Of a stretch of DNA of 10,771 bases, positions 1 through 6,277 are shown piece after piece (positions within the stretch are counted from its first letter, which is position 1; every line of letters starts with the position of its first letter). Below the pieces are notes generated by a model. It was not told where the DNA came from. It searched no databases and saw only the letters and a program-made list of their open reading frames with translations. The translations under genes were made by a program, and so were the position numbers. The DNA comes from Actinomycetes bacterium. GTDB lineage: Bacteria > Actinomycetota > Actinomycetes > Actinomycetales > Dermatophilaceae. Where the stretch lies: the NCBI GenBank assembly GCA_023389095.1, contig JAEWFB010000009.1:1-10771 (forward strand), in the 5' to 3' direction.

Positions 1-1
1 C

Positions 2-214
2 CTCTACTGGGCCCAGCTCATCGTCATCGCGGTGACGATGCCGGTCTCCTTCGTGCTCAACAAGCTGTGGACCTTCGCCGCCGTACGCACCCACCACCCC
101 GACCTCGCCGACCCGAGCCATGCCGAGGCCGTCCTCGCCGAGGCCGGCGAGCAGCCGGGGGAGCCCGCCGGCGTCGCACCGGTCGCCTCGGGTGGACCGG
201 ACGCTCGCGCCTGA
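2..214 (+). CDS. GtrA-family membrane protein, C-terminal part (5' truncated)
   Basis: Seventy C-terminal codons are visible, entering the window already in frame and ending at TGA 212-214. The residues IVIAVTMPVSFVLNKLWTF form the end of a membrane helix followed by the N-K-x-W-x-F signature typical of the last helix of GtrA/DPMS-type proteins. These are small four-helix membrane proteins linked to cell-surface polysaccharide synthesis or to flipping of polyprenyl-phosphate sugars. After the signature there is a hydrophilic tail of about 45 residues, rich in Ala, Pro, Glu and Gly, that looks disordered and is longer than in compact family members. The purK start lies 25 nt downstream, but a separate -10 element in that gap argues that purK is at least partly transcribed independently. 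Family assignment is fairly secure; the substrate is unknown. Confidence 0.8.
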   Translation, partial: LYWAQLIVIAVTMPVSFVLNKLWTFAAVRTHHPDLADPSHAEAVLAEAGEQPGEPAGVAPVASGGPDARA

Positions 215-225
215 GCGGGCGCGGC

Positions 226-239
226 TAGGCTTGGGCGCC
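226..239 (+). promoter_or_regulatory. Putative leaderless promoter of purK
   Basis: TAGGCT at 226-231 fits the actinobacterial TANNNT -10 element and ends 8 nt before the GTG start at 240. No Shine-Dalgarno-like purine tract precedes that GTG. This spacing would place the transcription start at or within a few nucleotides of the start codon, giving a leaderless mRNA, which is common in Actinobacteria. I see no convincing -35 box. This is inference from sequence and spacing only. Confidence 0.5.
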
Positions 240-1439
240 GTGAGCCAGCCCAAGCGCGCCCCCGGAGGATTTCCCGTCGTCGGCGTCGTCGGCGGAGGCC
301 AGCTGGCCCGGATGATGCAGGGTCCGGCCGTCGAGCTCGGCATCCAGCTGTCGGTCCTGGCCGAGAGCGACACCGCGGCCGCCGCGCTGGTCGTGCCGAG
401 CGCCCCCGTCGGCGAGCACACGGACGTCGAGGCGATCCGCGCGTTCGCGGCCTCGTGCGACGTCGTGACCTTCGACCACGAGCACGTGCCGCAGGAGGTC
501 CTCGCCGAGCTCGAGGCCGAAGGCGTCGTGCTGCACCCGACCCCTGCGGCCCTGCGCTTCGCCCAGGACAAGCTGGCGATGCGCGAGCGGCTCGAGGCCC
601 TCGGTGTCGCCTGCCCGCGCTGGCGGGCCGCGCGTACCTCCCACGACGTCGAGTCCTTCGCGGCGGAGGTCGGCTGGCCGGTCATCGCCAAGACGCCACG
701 GGGCGGCTACGACGGCAAGGGCGTCACCGTCGCGCGCTCGGTCGACGACGTCGCCGACTGGCTGGCGCACGTCGGCGAGCCCGGCGCGCTCGAGGACGGC
801 CTGCTCCTCGAGGAGATGGTGGGCTTCACCCGCGAGATCGCCGTCCTCGTGGCCCGCAGCCCCTCGGGCCAGGCCGCGGCCTGGCCCGTCGTCGAGACCG
901 TCCAGACCGACGGCATCTGCACCGAGGTCCTCGCGCCCGCGCCCCACCTGTCGGCCGACCTTGCCTCGAGCGCCACCGAGGCCGCCCTGCGGATCGCGGG
1001 CGAGCTCGGGGTCACCGGAGTGCTCGCCGTCGAGATGTTCGAGGTCGAGCGCGACGGCGCCCCGGCGTACGTCGTCAACGAGCTCGCCATGCGCCCGCAC
1101 AACAGCGGCCACTGGTCGATGGACGGTGCCGTGACCGGCCAGTTCGAGCAGCACCTGCGCGCCGTGCTCGACCTGCCGCTCGGCGACCCGCGCCCGCGGG
1201 CTCCGTGGACCGTCATGGCCAACGTCCTCGGCGGTGACCGCCCGGAGCACGAGGAGCTGTACTCGGCCTACCGGCACATCATGGCCCGCGACCCCGGCGC
1301 CAAGGTCCACCTCTACGGCAAGGGCGTGCGCCCGGGCCGCAAGATCGGCCACGTCAACGTCAGCGCCACCGACCTCGCCGACGCGCGCGAGCGGGCCGGG
1401 CACGCCGCCGACTACCTGCGCGGCATCGTCACCGAGTGA
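240..1439 (+). CDS. purK: N5-carboxyaminoimidazole ribonucleotide synthase (PurK)
   Basis: PurK is a cytosolic ATP-grasp enzyme that carboxylates aminoimidazole ribonucleotide with bicarbonate and ATP to give N5-CAIR in de novo purine synthesis. The predicted product is 399 residues, within the usual range. Visible motifs are the N-terminal GGGQLARM (residues 18-25), FDHEHVP in the pre-ATP-grasp domain, the ATP-binding glycine loop AKTPRGGYDGKGV (about 150-162) and the C-terminal signature NELAMRPHNSGHW (280-292), which carries the metal and phosphate ligands. GTG 240 is chosen because it follows a -10 element with leaderless spacing and leaves only about 12 residues before the first beta strand; upstream ATGs would run into gtrA. 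The purE start follows 13 nt after the stop, and PurE uses the PurK product, so the two are almost certainly co-transcribed. Nothing is missing from the expected motifs. Confidence 0.95.
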   Translation: MSQPKRAPGGFPVVGVVGGGQLARMMQGPAVELGIQLSVLAESDTAAAALVVPSAPVGEHTDVEAIRAFAASCDVVTFDHEHVPQEVLAELEAEGVVLHPTPAALRFAQDKLAMRERLEALGVACPRWRAARTSHDVESFAAEVGWPVIAKTPRGGYDGKGVTVARSVDDVADWLAHVGEPGALEDGLLLEEMVGFTREIAVLVARSPSGQAAAWPVVETVQTDGICTEVLAPAPHLSADLASSATEAALRIAGELGVTGVLAVEMFEVERDGAPAYVVNELAMRPHNSGHWSMDGAVTGQFEQHLRAVLDLPLGDPRPRAPWTVMANVLGGDRPEHEELYSAYRHIMARDPGAKVHLYGKGVRPGRKIGHVNVSATDLADARERAGHAADYLRGIVTE

Positions 1440-1452
1440 GAGCGAGGACACC

Positions 1453-1998
1453 GTGAGCGAGCAGCAGACCACCGCAGCCGTCGGCGCCGTCGTCGGCATC
1501 GTCATGGGCAGCGACAGCGACTGGCCCGTCATGCGCGAGGCCGCGCGGGCCCTGCAGGAGTTCGGCATCCCGTTCGAGGCCGACGTCGTGTCGGCGCACC
1601 GGATGCCCGACGAGATGATCGCCTACGGCCACGACGCCGCGGGCCGCGGCCTGCGCGTCGTCATCGCCGGGGCGGGCGGCGCGGCACACCTGCCGGGGAT
1701 GCTCGCGTCGGTGACGCCGCTGCCCGTGGTCGGCGTGCCGGTGCCGCTGAAGTACCTCGACGGGATGGACTCGCTGCTGTCGATCGTGCAGATGCCGGCC
1801 GGGGTGCCGGTGGCCACGGTCTCGGTCGGCGGGGCCCGCAACGCCGGCCTGCTCGCGGCGCGGATCGTCGCCTCGGGTTCGGACGAGCTGGCTGCCGACG
1901 TGCGCGAGCGGATGCTCGCCTTCCAGGACGACCTGCGCGACCAGGCGCACGCCAAGGGCGCCAAGCTGCGCGACGAGGTCGCCCGGGGCCTCGACTGA
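1453..1998 (+). CDS. purE: N5-carboxyaminoimidazole ribonucleotide mutase (PurE class I)
   Basis: PurE moves the carboxyl group of N5-CAIR to C4, forming CAIR, directly after PurK in purine synthesis; class I enzymes are cytosolic homo-octamers. The 181-residue product carries the family motifs MGSDSDW (18-24), SAHRMPD (47-53, containing the conserved SAHR whose His is catalytic), IAGAGGAAHLPGM, and VPVPLKYLDGMDSLLSIVQM followed by PAGVPVATV. Class I assignment rests on the pairing with PurK and the length. Start GTG 1453 is preceded by GAGG at 1444-1447 with a 5-nt spacer. The N-terminus has about ten extra residues (SEQQTTAAVG) and the C-terminus a charged helix. The stop is followed within 2 nt by a long hairpin, the likely end of the purKE transcript. 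Confidence 0.95.
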   Translation: MSEQQTTAAVGAVVGIVMGSDSDWPVMREAARALQEFGIPFEADVVSAHRMPDEMIAYGHDAAGRGLRVVIAGAGGAAHLPGMLASVTPLPVVGVPVPLKYLDGMDSLLSIVQMPAGVPVATVSVGGARNAGLLAARIVASGSDELAADVRERMLAFQDDLRDQAHAKGAKLRDEVARGLD

Positions 1999-2000
1999 CT

Positions 2001-2047
2001 GCGCTACCTGCGTCAGTGCTGCGTGGGACGCAGCACTGACGTAGCGC
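2001..2047. terminator. Long stem-loop abutting the purE stop
   Basis: CGTCAGTGCTGCGT (2011-2024) pairs perfectly with ACGCAGCACTGACG (2028-2041) around a GGG loop. GCGCTA (2001-2006) pairs with TAGCGC (2042-2047), leaving a 4-nt bulge on the left arm. The stem begins 2 nt after the purE stop codon. There is no T-tract, so it would be a non-canonical terminator or mRNA 3' end stabiliser, as is common in GC-rich actinobacteria. It is near-identical to the next hairpin. Confidence 0.7.
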
Positions 2048-2064
2048 TGAGGCGGCACTCCCTA

Positions 2065-2095
2065 CGTCACTGCTGCACGGGACGCAGCAGTGACG
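2065..2095. terminator. Second, related stem-loop abutting the CoA-binding gene stop
   Basis: CGTCACTGCTGC (2065-2076) pairs perfectly with GCAGCAGTGACG (2084-2095) around the 7-nt loop ACGGGAC. It lies 5 nt beyond the stop of the convergent minus-strand gene (stop at 2101-2103), so it is placed to end that transcript just as the first hairpin is placed to end purKE. The 31-nt unit differs from the first hairpin at four positions, two of which form a swapped base pair (G-C to C-G). No T-tract follows on either strand. Confidence 0.7.
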
Positions 2096-2100
2096 CGGGC

Positions 2101-2565
2101 TCAGCCGGTGACGGCGTCGGCGCCGTCACCGGGCTGGACGCGCGGGAACTCGATCCTCGGGCAGGTGTCCATGACCACCGAGAGCCCCGCGGACTCGGCC
2201 CGTGCCGCGGCATCCTCGTCGACGACGCCGAGCTGCAGCCAGAGCGCCTCGATGCCGAGGCGCTCGCGCTGCGCGAGCGCCTCGTCGACGAGGGCCCCCA
2301 CGTGTCCCGAGTTGACGAAGAAGTCGACGACCTTGACGACCGTGCCGTCGGGGACGTCGGACAACGACGCGTAGCCGGTGGCACCGTGGACCGTGGCCGC
2401 CGAGGGGTGCACGGGGACGAGGTGCATCCCGAGCTCGCGCTGGAGCCAGAGCGAGACGCGGTAGGCGGTGCGGTCCGGGTTGTCGCCGAGCCCGACGACG
2501 GCCCACGTCGCCGGCGTGTGGAGCAGGTCGCGGATGACGTCGGGGTCGTTGCGGTGCAGGGCCAT
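2101..2565 (-). CDS. CoA-binding domain protein, YccU/COG1832-like
   Basis: The product is 154 residues and spans one CoA-binding Rossmann domain, the size expected of this family. After a short N-terminal helix comes WAVVGLGDNPDRTAYRV (from residue 21), the glycine-containing nucleotide-binding turn with the family's D-R-x-x-Y-R-V pattern. Then follow a VPVHP strand, the VKVVDFFVNS segment, ALWLQLGVVDEDAA, and near the C-terminus MDTCPRIEFPR (132-142), matching the conserved M-D-x-C-P-x-I-E motif. Family members bind CoA in related structures, but their physiological role is unsettled, so no reaction is assigned. ATG 2565 is preferred over the in-frame ATG at 2574 because GAGG (2578-2575) sits 9 nt upstream; a leaderless reading with GAGGAT as a degenerate -10 is also possible. 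It is convergent with purE and divergent from the LLM oxidoreductase, and is probably monocistronic. Confidence 0.85.
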   Translation of the reverse strand: MALHRNDPDVIRDLLHTPATWAVVGLGDNPDRTAYRVSLWLQRELGMHLVPVHPSAATVHGATGYASLSDVPDGTVVKVVDFFVNSGHVGALVDEALAQRERLGIEALWLQLGVVDEDAAARAESAGLSVVMDTCPRIEFPRVQPGDGADAVTG

Positions 2566-2650
2566 ACGCCCCATCCTCACACGGTCGAGGGCACCGGATG
2601 CGTCCGGGCGCGTCCGGGAACCGTCCAGCGGCCCGTGGTTGGATGGCCCG
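2566..2650. promoter_or_regulatory. Divergent intergenic region, CoA-binding gene / LLM oxidoreductase
   Basis: The 85 nt between the two divergent starts must hold both promoters. On the plus strand TTGGAT (2639-2644) ends 6 nt before ATG 2651, with no good Shine-Dalgarno. On the minus strand GAGGAT (2578-2573) ends 7 nt before ATG 2565. Both resemble the better TAGGNT boxes upstream of other genes here but each departs from TANNNT at one position, so these are weak calls. I see no clear operator palindrome. Confidence 0.3.
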
Positions 2651-3670
2651 ATGCGATTCGGAATGTTTGTCCCCCAGGGTTGGCGGATGGATCTCGTCGG
2701 CATCGAGCCGGCCCAGCAGTGGGAAGCCATGGTCAACCTCGCCAGGCACGCCGACGACGGCGACGTGTTCGAGTCCATCTGGGTCTACGACCACTTCCAC
2801 ACGGTGCCGCAGCCCTCGGGCGAGGCGACGCACGAGGCCTGGACGCTGATGGCGGCCTTCGCCGCGGCGACCGACCGGGTGCGACTCGGCCAGATGTGCA
2901 CGTGCATGGCCTACCGCAACCCGGCCTACCTCGCGAAGGTGGCCGCGACCGTCGACGTCATCTCCGGCGGCCGCACCGAGATGGGCATCGGTGCCGGCTG
3001 GTACGAGCACGAGTGGCGCGCGTACGGCTACGGCTTCCCGAAGGCCGGTGACCGCCTCGGGGCCCTCCGCGAGGGCGTGCAGGTCTTCCGCGACATGTGG
3101 ACCAAGGGCGAGGCCACGCTCGACGGGTCGTACCACCAGGTCGACGGCGCGCTCTGCGCCCCGCGGCCGCTCCAGGGCACGAGCCACCCGGGCAGCGCCG
3201 ACAACGGCATCCCGATGTGGATCGCCGGCGGCGGCGAGAAGGTCACCCTCAAGATCGCCGCGGAGTACGCCGACTACACCAACTTCGACGGCGCCGCCGA
3301 GGGCTTCGACCACAAGAGCGAGATCCTCAAGGGGCACTGCGACGCGCTGGGCCGCGACTTCGGCCAGATCGTGCGCTCGGCCAACTACAACGTCGTCATC
3401 GGCGAGACCGAGGCCGACGTCGAGGACCGCCTGAAGTTCAACGGCGAGCTGCTCCGTCGTGGCGGCGTCCCCGAGAAGAGGGTCGAGGAGCACGTCGAGA
3501 GCCTGCGCCGCCAGCCGGCCGTCGGCACCCCCGAGCAGGTCGTCGAGATGCTGACGGACATGCAGTCGCGCGGGATGACCTACGCGATCACCTACTTCGG
3601 CGAGGCCGCCTACGACCGCTCCGGCATCGAGCTGTTCGAGGAGAAGGTCGCTCCCGAGCTCAAGGGCTGA
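2651..3670 (+). CDS. LLM-class (luciferase-like, probable F420-dependent) oxidoreductase
   Basis: The 339-residue product starts MRFGMFVPQGWRMDL, the first beta strand of the bacterial-luciferase TIM barrel. It continues with FESIWVYDHFH (about residues 39-49), TDRVRLGQMCTCMAYRNPAYLAK (about 75-97), and then DVISGGRTEMGIGAGWYEHEW (about 101-121), the core signature of LLM-class enzymes. The later PMWIAGGGEKVTLKIAAEYADYTNF segment is the strand-loop that binds the cofactor phosphate. Such proteins are cytosolic and transfer hydride or oxygen with FMN or coenzyme F420; the F420 preference is inferred from the subfamily look and the host group. The substrate is not deducible. The ATG at 2651 is chosen because earlier in-frame codons encode non-homologous sequence overlapping the divergent promoter region. 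The gene is alone on its strand and ends 27 nt before the convergent SDR stop. Confidence 0.87.
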   Translation: MRFGMFVPQGWRMDLVGIEPAQQWEAMVNLARHADDGDVFESIWVYDHFHTVPQPSGEATHEAWTLMAAFAAATDRVRLGQMCTCMAYRNPAYLAKVAATVDVISGGRTEMGIGAGWYEHEWRAYGYGFPKAGDRLGALREGVQVFRDMWTKGEATLDGSYHQVDGALCAPRPLQGTSHPGSADNGIPMWIAGGGEKVTLKIAAEYADYTNFDGAAEGFDHKSEILKGHCDALGRDFGQIVRSANYNVVIGETEADVEDRLKFNGELLRRGGVPEKRVEEHVESLRRQPAVGTPEQVVEMLTDMQSRGMTYAITYFGEAAYDRSGIELFEEKVAPELKG

Positions 3671-3697
3671 GGGTTCGGTTCGACCCGGCTGGGCGGC

Positions 3698-4474
3698 CTA
3701 CCAGGCCGTCCAGCCGCCGTCGACCGCGACGACCTGCCCGGTGACGTAGGCCGAGGCGTCGGAGGCGAGCCACGTGACGACGCCGCGGAAGTCGTCCTCG
3801 GTGCCCATCCGGCCCAGCGGCGTCAGCGCCTCGTAGCGCTCGACGAACGCGTCGTCCTGCCCGCGGGCGATGCCGCCGGGTGCGAAGGCGTTGACCCGGA
3901 CCTCGGGCGCGAGGACGGTCGACAGGTAGCGGGTCAGCTGGGCGAGCCCGCCCTTGCTCGCCGCGTAGGCAGCGGGGTTGCCCATCCGGGTGCCGGTGTA
4001 GAGGCCCATGTTCGGCCCGACGAGGCCGTAGATGCTCGACACGTTGACGACGCTGCCGTGGCCGCCCGCCCGGAGCAGGGGAGCGAGGCGCCGGGTCAGC
4101 GAGAACGGCGCGGTGAGGTTGAGCGCGAGGGCCATGGCGAACGCCTCGTCGGTCTGCTCCTCGAACGGCACCGCGTAGCCCGGCACCCCCGACGTGCCGG
4201 TGAAGGCGGCGTTGTTGACGAGGACGTCGCACGCGCCGAGCTCCGTGACGGTGTCCACGACGGTCGAAAGACCCTGCGGGTCGAGAAGGTTCGCGGACAA
4301 CGGCACGTGGCCCGCGCCGGGGAGACCGTCCGCCGCAGCGGCGCAGGCGGACGCGTCGAGGTCGACGACGACGACCCGCGCGCCCGCCGTCGCGAGCGCG
4401 TCGGAGAGCACCCGGCCGAGCGGGCCCGCACCGCCGGTGACGACGGCGGTGCGGTCGGTGAGGTCGGTGGTCAT
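3698..4474 (-). CDS. Short-chain dehydrogenase/reductase, PtmA-like, of the nonulosonic acid locus
   Basis: This is an NAD(P)-dependent classical SDR of 258 residues. Features are the N-terminal TGGAGPLG (13-20), VVVVDLD at the end of strand 2 (34-40), LVNNAA (85-90), the NVSSIYG serine strand (144-150), and the catalytic Y170 and K174 in YAASK, followed by RVNAFAPGGI and a VDGGWT C-terminus. The spacing from Ser147 to Tyr170 is about ten residues longer than in typical SDRs. The insertion, which contains LYTGTRMGNP, resembles that of Campylobacter PtmA from the legionaminic acid pathway (from memory, not aligned). Its ATG overlaps the stop of the NeuA-like gene as ATGA (4471-4474), and GGAGGA (4486-4481) lies 6 nt upstream, so it is translationally coupled and last in its operon. 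Its substrate is probably a sugar precursor or nonulosonate; that is inferred from context. Confidence 0.88.
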   Translation of the reverse strand: MTTDLTDRTAVVTGGAGPLGRVLSDALATAGARVVVVDLDASACAAAADGLPGAGHVPLSANLLDPQGLSTVVDTVTELGACDVLVNNAAFTGTSGVPGYAVPFEEQTDEAFAMALALNLTAPFSLTRRLAPLLRAGGHGSVVNVSSIYGLVGPNMGLYTGTRMGNPAAYAASKGGLAQLTRYLSTVLAPEVRVNAFAPGGIARGQDDAFVERYEALTPLGRMGTEDDFRGVVTWLASDASAYVTGQVVAVDGGWTAW

Positions 4475-5247
4475 CGGGCGTCCTCCGGGGCAGTGGCGTG
4501 CGCGTCGAGCCAGGGCAGGGTGATGAGGCCGGCGCCGACGAGCGCCTCGATGAGGCGGAACTCGTACTCGTCGTCGATCGAGAAGGCCTGGGCCTCGGGG
4601 ATCTCCAGCCCCGCGTGGGTGCCCTCGTCGAACCACGACGCCTCGAGGCGGCGCACGAAGTCGGCGCGCCACAGGTAGAAGTTGCCGTTGATGCGCAGGA
4701 ACCGGGCGGCGTCCTGGCGGCGGGTGATGCCGGTGCCGGCGTCGATGAACCGGGTGAGCGGGCCGTCGGGGCGCGACGCGTCGGCCGGGCGGACGCCGAC
4801 CCACACCGGGTTGAACGTCGGCTCGGACACGGCGATGACGCCGTCGAGGGCCGGGTCGTCGGCGAGGCGCCGGGCCGCCTCGGCGAGCTGGGTGGGCACG
4901 CGTGAGGGGCTCGTGGGGTCGAGGAGGAGGACGGCGTCGTAGGAGCGCCCCTCGTCGGCCTCGACCCACTCGAGGGCGTGCCGCACGACGGGGGCCATCG
5001 GGGCGTCGTCGCCCGCGAGGTGTGCGGGTCGCAGGAAGGGTGCCTCGCCGCCGTGGGCGCGTGCCACCGCGGCGATCTCCGCCGAGTCGGTGGTGACGAC
5101 GCACCGGGTGACCTCTGGGGTCAGGGCTGCCGCGCGGACCGAGTGCGCGATGAGCGGCAGACCGGCCAGTGGGCGGATGTTCTTGCCGGGCAGGCCTTTC
5201 GAGCCGCCGCGGGCCGGGATGACCGCGAGGACGCGGAGCGGGTTCAT
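4471..5247 (-). CDS. neuA: CMP-nonulosonate cytidylyltransferase (NeuA/LegF/PseF family)
   Basis: The enzyme couples CTP and a nonulosonic acid to give the CMP-sugar donor and pyrophosphate in the cytosol. The 258-residue product opens with VIPARGGSKGLPGKNI (9-24), the nucleotide-binding signature of CMP-sugar synthetases, followed by VVTTDSAEIAAVA (50-62). It continues with LLLDPTSPSR (107-116), TRRQDAARFLRINGNFYLWR (175-194, the sugar-binding R-R-Q-D and N-G-N region) and AFSIDDEYEF (221-230), with Asp residues placed to bind Mg2+. It is somewhat longer than the usual 220-235 residues. The position normally Gln in Q-P-T-S-P is Asp here. ATG 5247 has GAGG 7 nt upstream and overlaps the stop of the dehydrogenase gene as ATGA (5244-5247). 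The symbol denotes the family; whether the substrate is Neu5Ac, Leg, Pse or Kdn cannot be told. Confidence 0.9.
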   Translation of the reverse strand: MNPLRVLAVIPARGGSKGLPGKNIRPLAGLPLIAHSVRAAALTPEVTRCVVTTDSAEIAAVARAHGGEAPFLRPAHLAGDDAPMAPVVRHALEWVEADEGRSYDAVLLLDPTSPSRVPTQLAEAARRLADDPALDGVIAVSEPTFNPVWVGVRPADASRPDGPLTRFIDAGTGITRRQDAARFLRINGNFYLWRADFVRRLEASWFDEGTHAGLEIPEAQAFSIDDEYEFRLIEALVGAGLITLPWLDAHATAPEDAR

Positions 5248-6233
5248 GACAGCTGCCTCGCTCGGTCGCAGAGGTCCAGGGTGGTCAGGCCCTCGGCGAG
5301 GGTGGCGGGGGCGCCCGCGGCGTGACGCGTCGCGGCGCCGGTGTCGGGGGAGAGGTCGAGAGTGGCGCGGGCCTGGGTGGCCATCGTCGCGTCGCGGTCG
5401 AGGTCGGAGTCGAAGACGCGGCTGGTGACCGAGCCGGCGGCGTCCGTGTGCCGCACCGTCGCGGACGGGACGTCCCACTCGATGCAGCCGTCGGGCCCGC
5501 GCAGCACGAGGCCGCGCGTCGCCGGGCGCGTCACGTAGTCGAGCCGGCACGTGACGGTGGCGCGGCCGGCCGACCAGAGCAGGGTCGCGGCCTGCTCGGC
5601 GTCGATGTCGAGGGGCCCGGTGTGCTCGAGCCGGGCGCCGAGGAGCGTCGGCGGTCCGAGCAGCACGGCGAGGTAGTCGAGCTCGTGGACGAGGTCGCGC
5701 AGCACCCCACCCTCGTCGGCGCGGGCGGAGTAGGACCGGCGGTGGTCGCGGTCGGGGCGCCAGTCGGGCAGCCACGACTGCGACCACGCGTGCGCCGAGA
5801 CGAGCGCGCCCGGAGTGGCCCGCGAGACTGACCCGACCGCGGCGAGTACGTGCCGGAAGGCGGCGTGGGCGCGCAGCGGGGCCGCGACCCACACGTCATC
5901 GGCGCGCGGATGGCCGGCGAGCGGCTCGGCGTCGGCCCGCGTCGGGGCCACGGGCTTCTCGAGCAGGACCCGCCGGGCCCCGGCGTCGAGGGCGGCGACG
6001 GTGTCGGGGACGTGGCGCCCGGTGTCGGTGGCCACGACGACGAGGTCCGCGGCAGCGAGCACGTCGGGCGCCGACGCGTCGTCGACGACGCGGACGCCGG
6101 GCAGGTCGGGGTCGGAGTCGGTGCCGCGCGGACGCACCGGCCACAGCGTCACGGTGCAGCCGAGGGCGGCGAACACCCGGGCGTGGCGACGGCCGATCGA
6201 CCCGGCGCCGCGCACGACGACGCCCGCGCTCAC
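5244..6233 (-). CDS. Gfo/Idh/MocA-family sugar dehydrogenase
   Basis: This is a NAD(P)-dependent oxidoreductase of 329 residues. The N-terminal Rossmann fold is marked by RGAGSIGRRHARVFAALG (8-25), LVVVATDTGRH, and LLEKPVAPT (90-98), in which E-K-P is the family hallmark. The C-terminal alpha/beta substrate domain carries GGVLRDLVHELDYL (175-188), where His183 is the likely catalytic or substrate-contacting residue of the D-x-x-H-E-x-D type motif. The family oxidises or epimerises sugars and cyclitols; here the coupling to a cytidylyltransferase and an SDR suggests action on a nonulosonate, its CMP form or a precursor. GTG 6233 is chosen since GAGGG lies about 4-5 nt upstream and the Rossmann strand starts at once. 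It heads the leftward operon, its stop overlapping neuA by 4 nt. I see no truncation. Confidence 0.88.
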   Translation of the reverse strand: MSAGVVVRGAGSIGRRHARVFAALGCTVTLWPVRPRGTDSDPDLPGVRVVDDASAPDVLAAADLVVVATDTGRHVPDTVAALDAGARRVLLEKPVAPTRADAEPLAGHPRADDVWVAAPLRAHAAFRHVLAAVGSVSRATPGALVSAHAWSQSWLPDWRPDRDHRRSYSARADEGGVLRDLVHELDYLAVLLGPPTLLGARLEHTGPLDIDAEQAATLLWSAGRATVTCRLDYVTRPATRGLVLRGPDGCIEWDVPSATVRHTDAAGSVTSRVFDSDLDRDATMATQARATLDLSPDTGAATRHAAGAPATLAEGLTTLDLCDRARQLS

Positions 6234-6277
6234 CTCGCCCTCACCCGGTCCTCCTTCGCCCTAGTAGGTTCACCATC
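6234..6277. promoter_or_regulatory. Divergent promoter region of the nonulosonic acid locus
   Basis: Only 44 nt separate the GTG starts of the leftward dehydrogenase operon and the rightward flippase operon. On the plus strand TAGGTT (6265-6270) followed by 7 nt and GTG 6278, without a Shine-Dalgarno, forms a leaderless promoter. That box overlaps a small perfect palindrome, CCTAGTAGG (6260-6268), so the minus strand also presents TACTAG/TAGG at the same place. A strong AAGGAGG sits on the minus strand at 6256-6250, 16 nt before the dehydrogenase start. The shared core would make the two operons transcribed from overlapping, possibly competing, promoters. Confidence 0.5.

Noticed and set aside
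225..1568. Minus-strand open frame of over 400 codons opposite purK
   Set aside because: The plus strand carries all PurK motifs; the antisense product has no domain logic and would cross the purE start.
2023..3051. Plus-strand open frame starting inside the twin hairpins and crossing into the LLM gene
   Set aside because: It runs opposite the CoA-binding gene, which has clear motifs, then continues out of frame through the LLM gene; the product has no recognisable domain.
2126..3493. Long minus-strand open frame opposite the LLM oxidoreductase
   Set aside because: It overlaps the well-supported LLM gene and the promoter region and shows the same low-complexity composition; it is a GC-driven shadow.
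3671..3697. Possible terminator between the convergent LLM and SDR stops
   Set aside because: Only a short GGGT/ACCC stem can be drawn in the 27-nt gap, with one wobble pair and no T-tract, which is too weak to call.
6230..6256. Four-codon ORF (GTG 6244, product MRAR) with a strong AAGGAGG on the minus strand, its TGA overlapping the dehydrogenase GTG
   Set aside because: The layout is neat (5-nt spacer, GTGA overlap), but four codons are too few to separate from chance, and a leftward transcript start would have to lie upstream of 6256 for it to be translated. It is worth keeping in mind only because of the similar 19-codon case at 7744.
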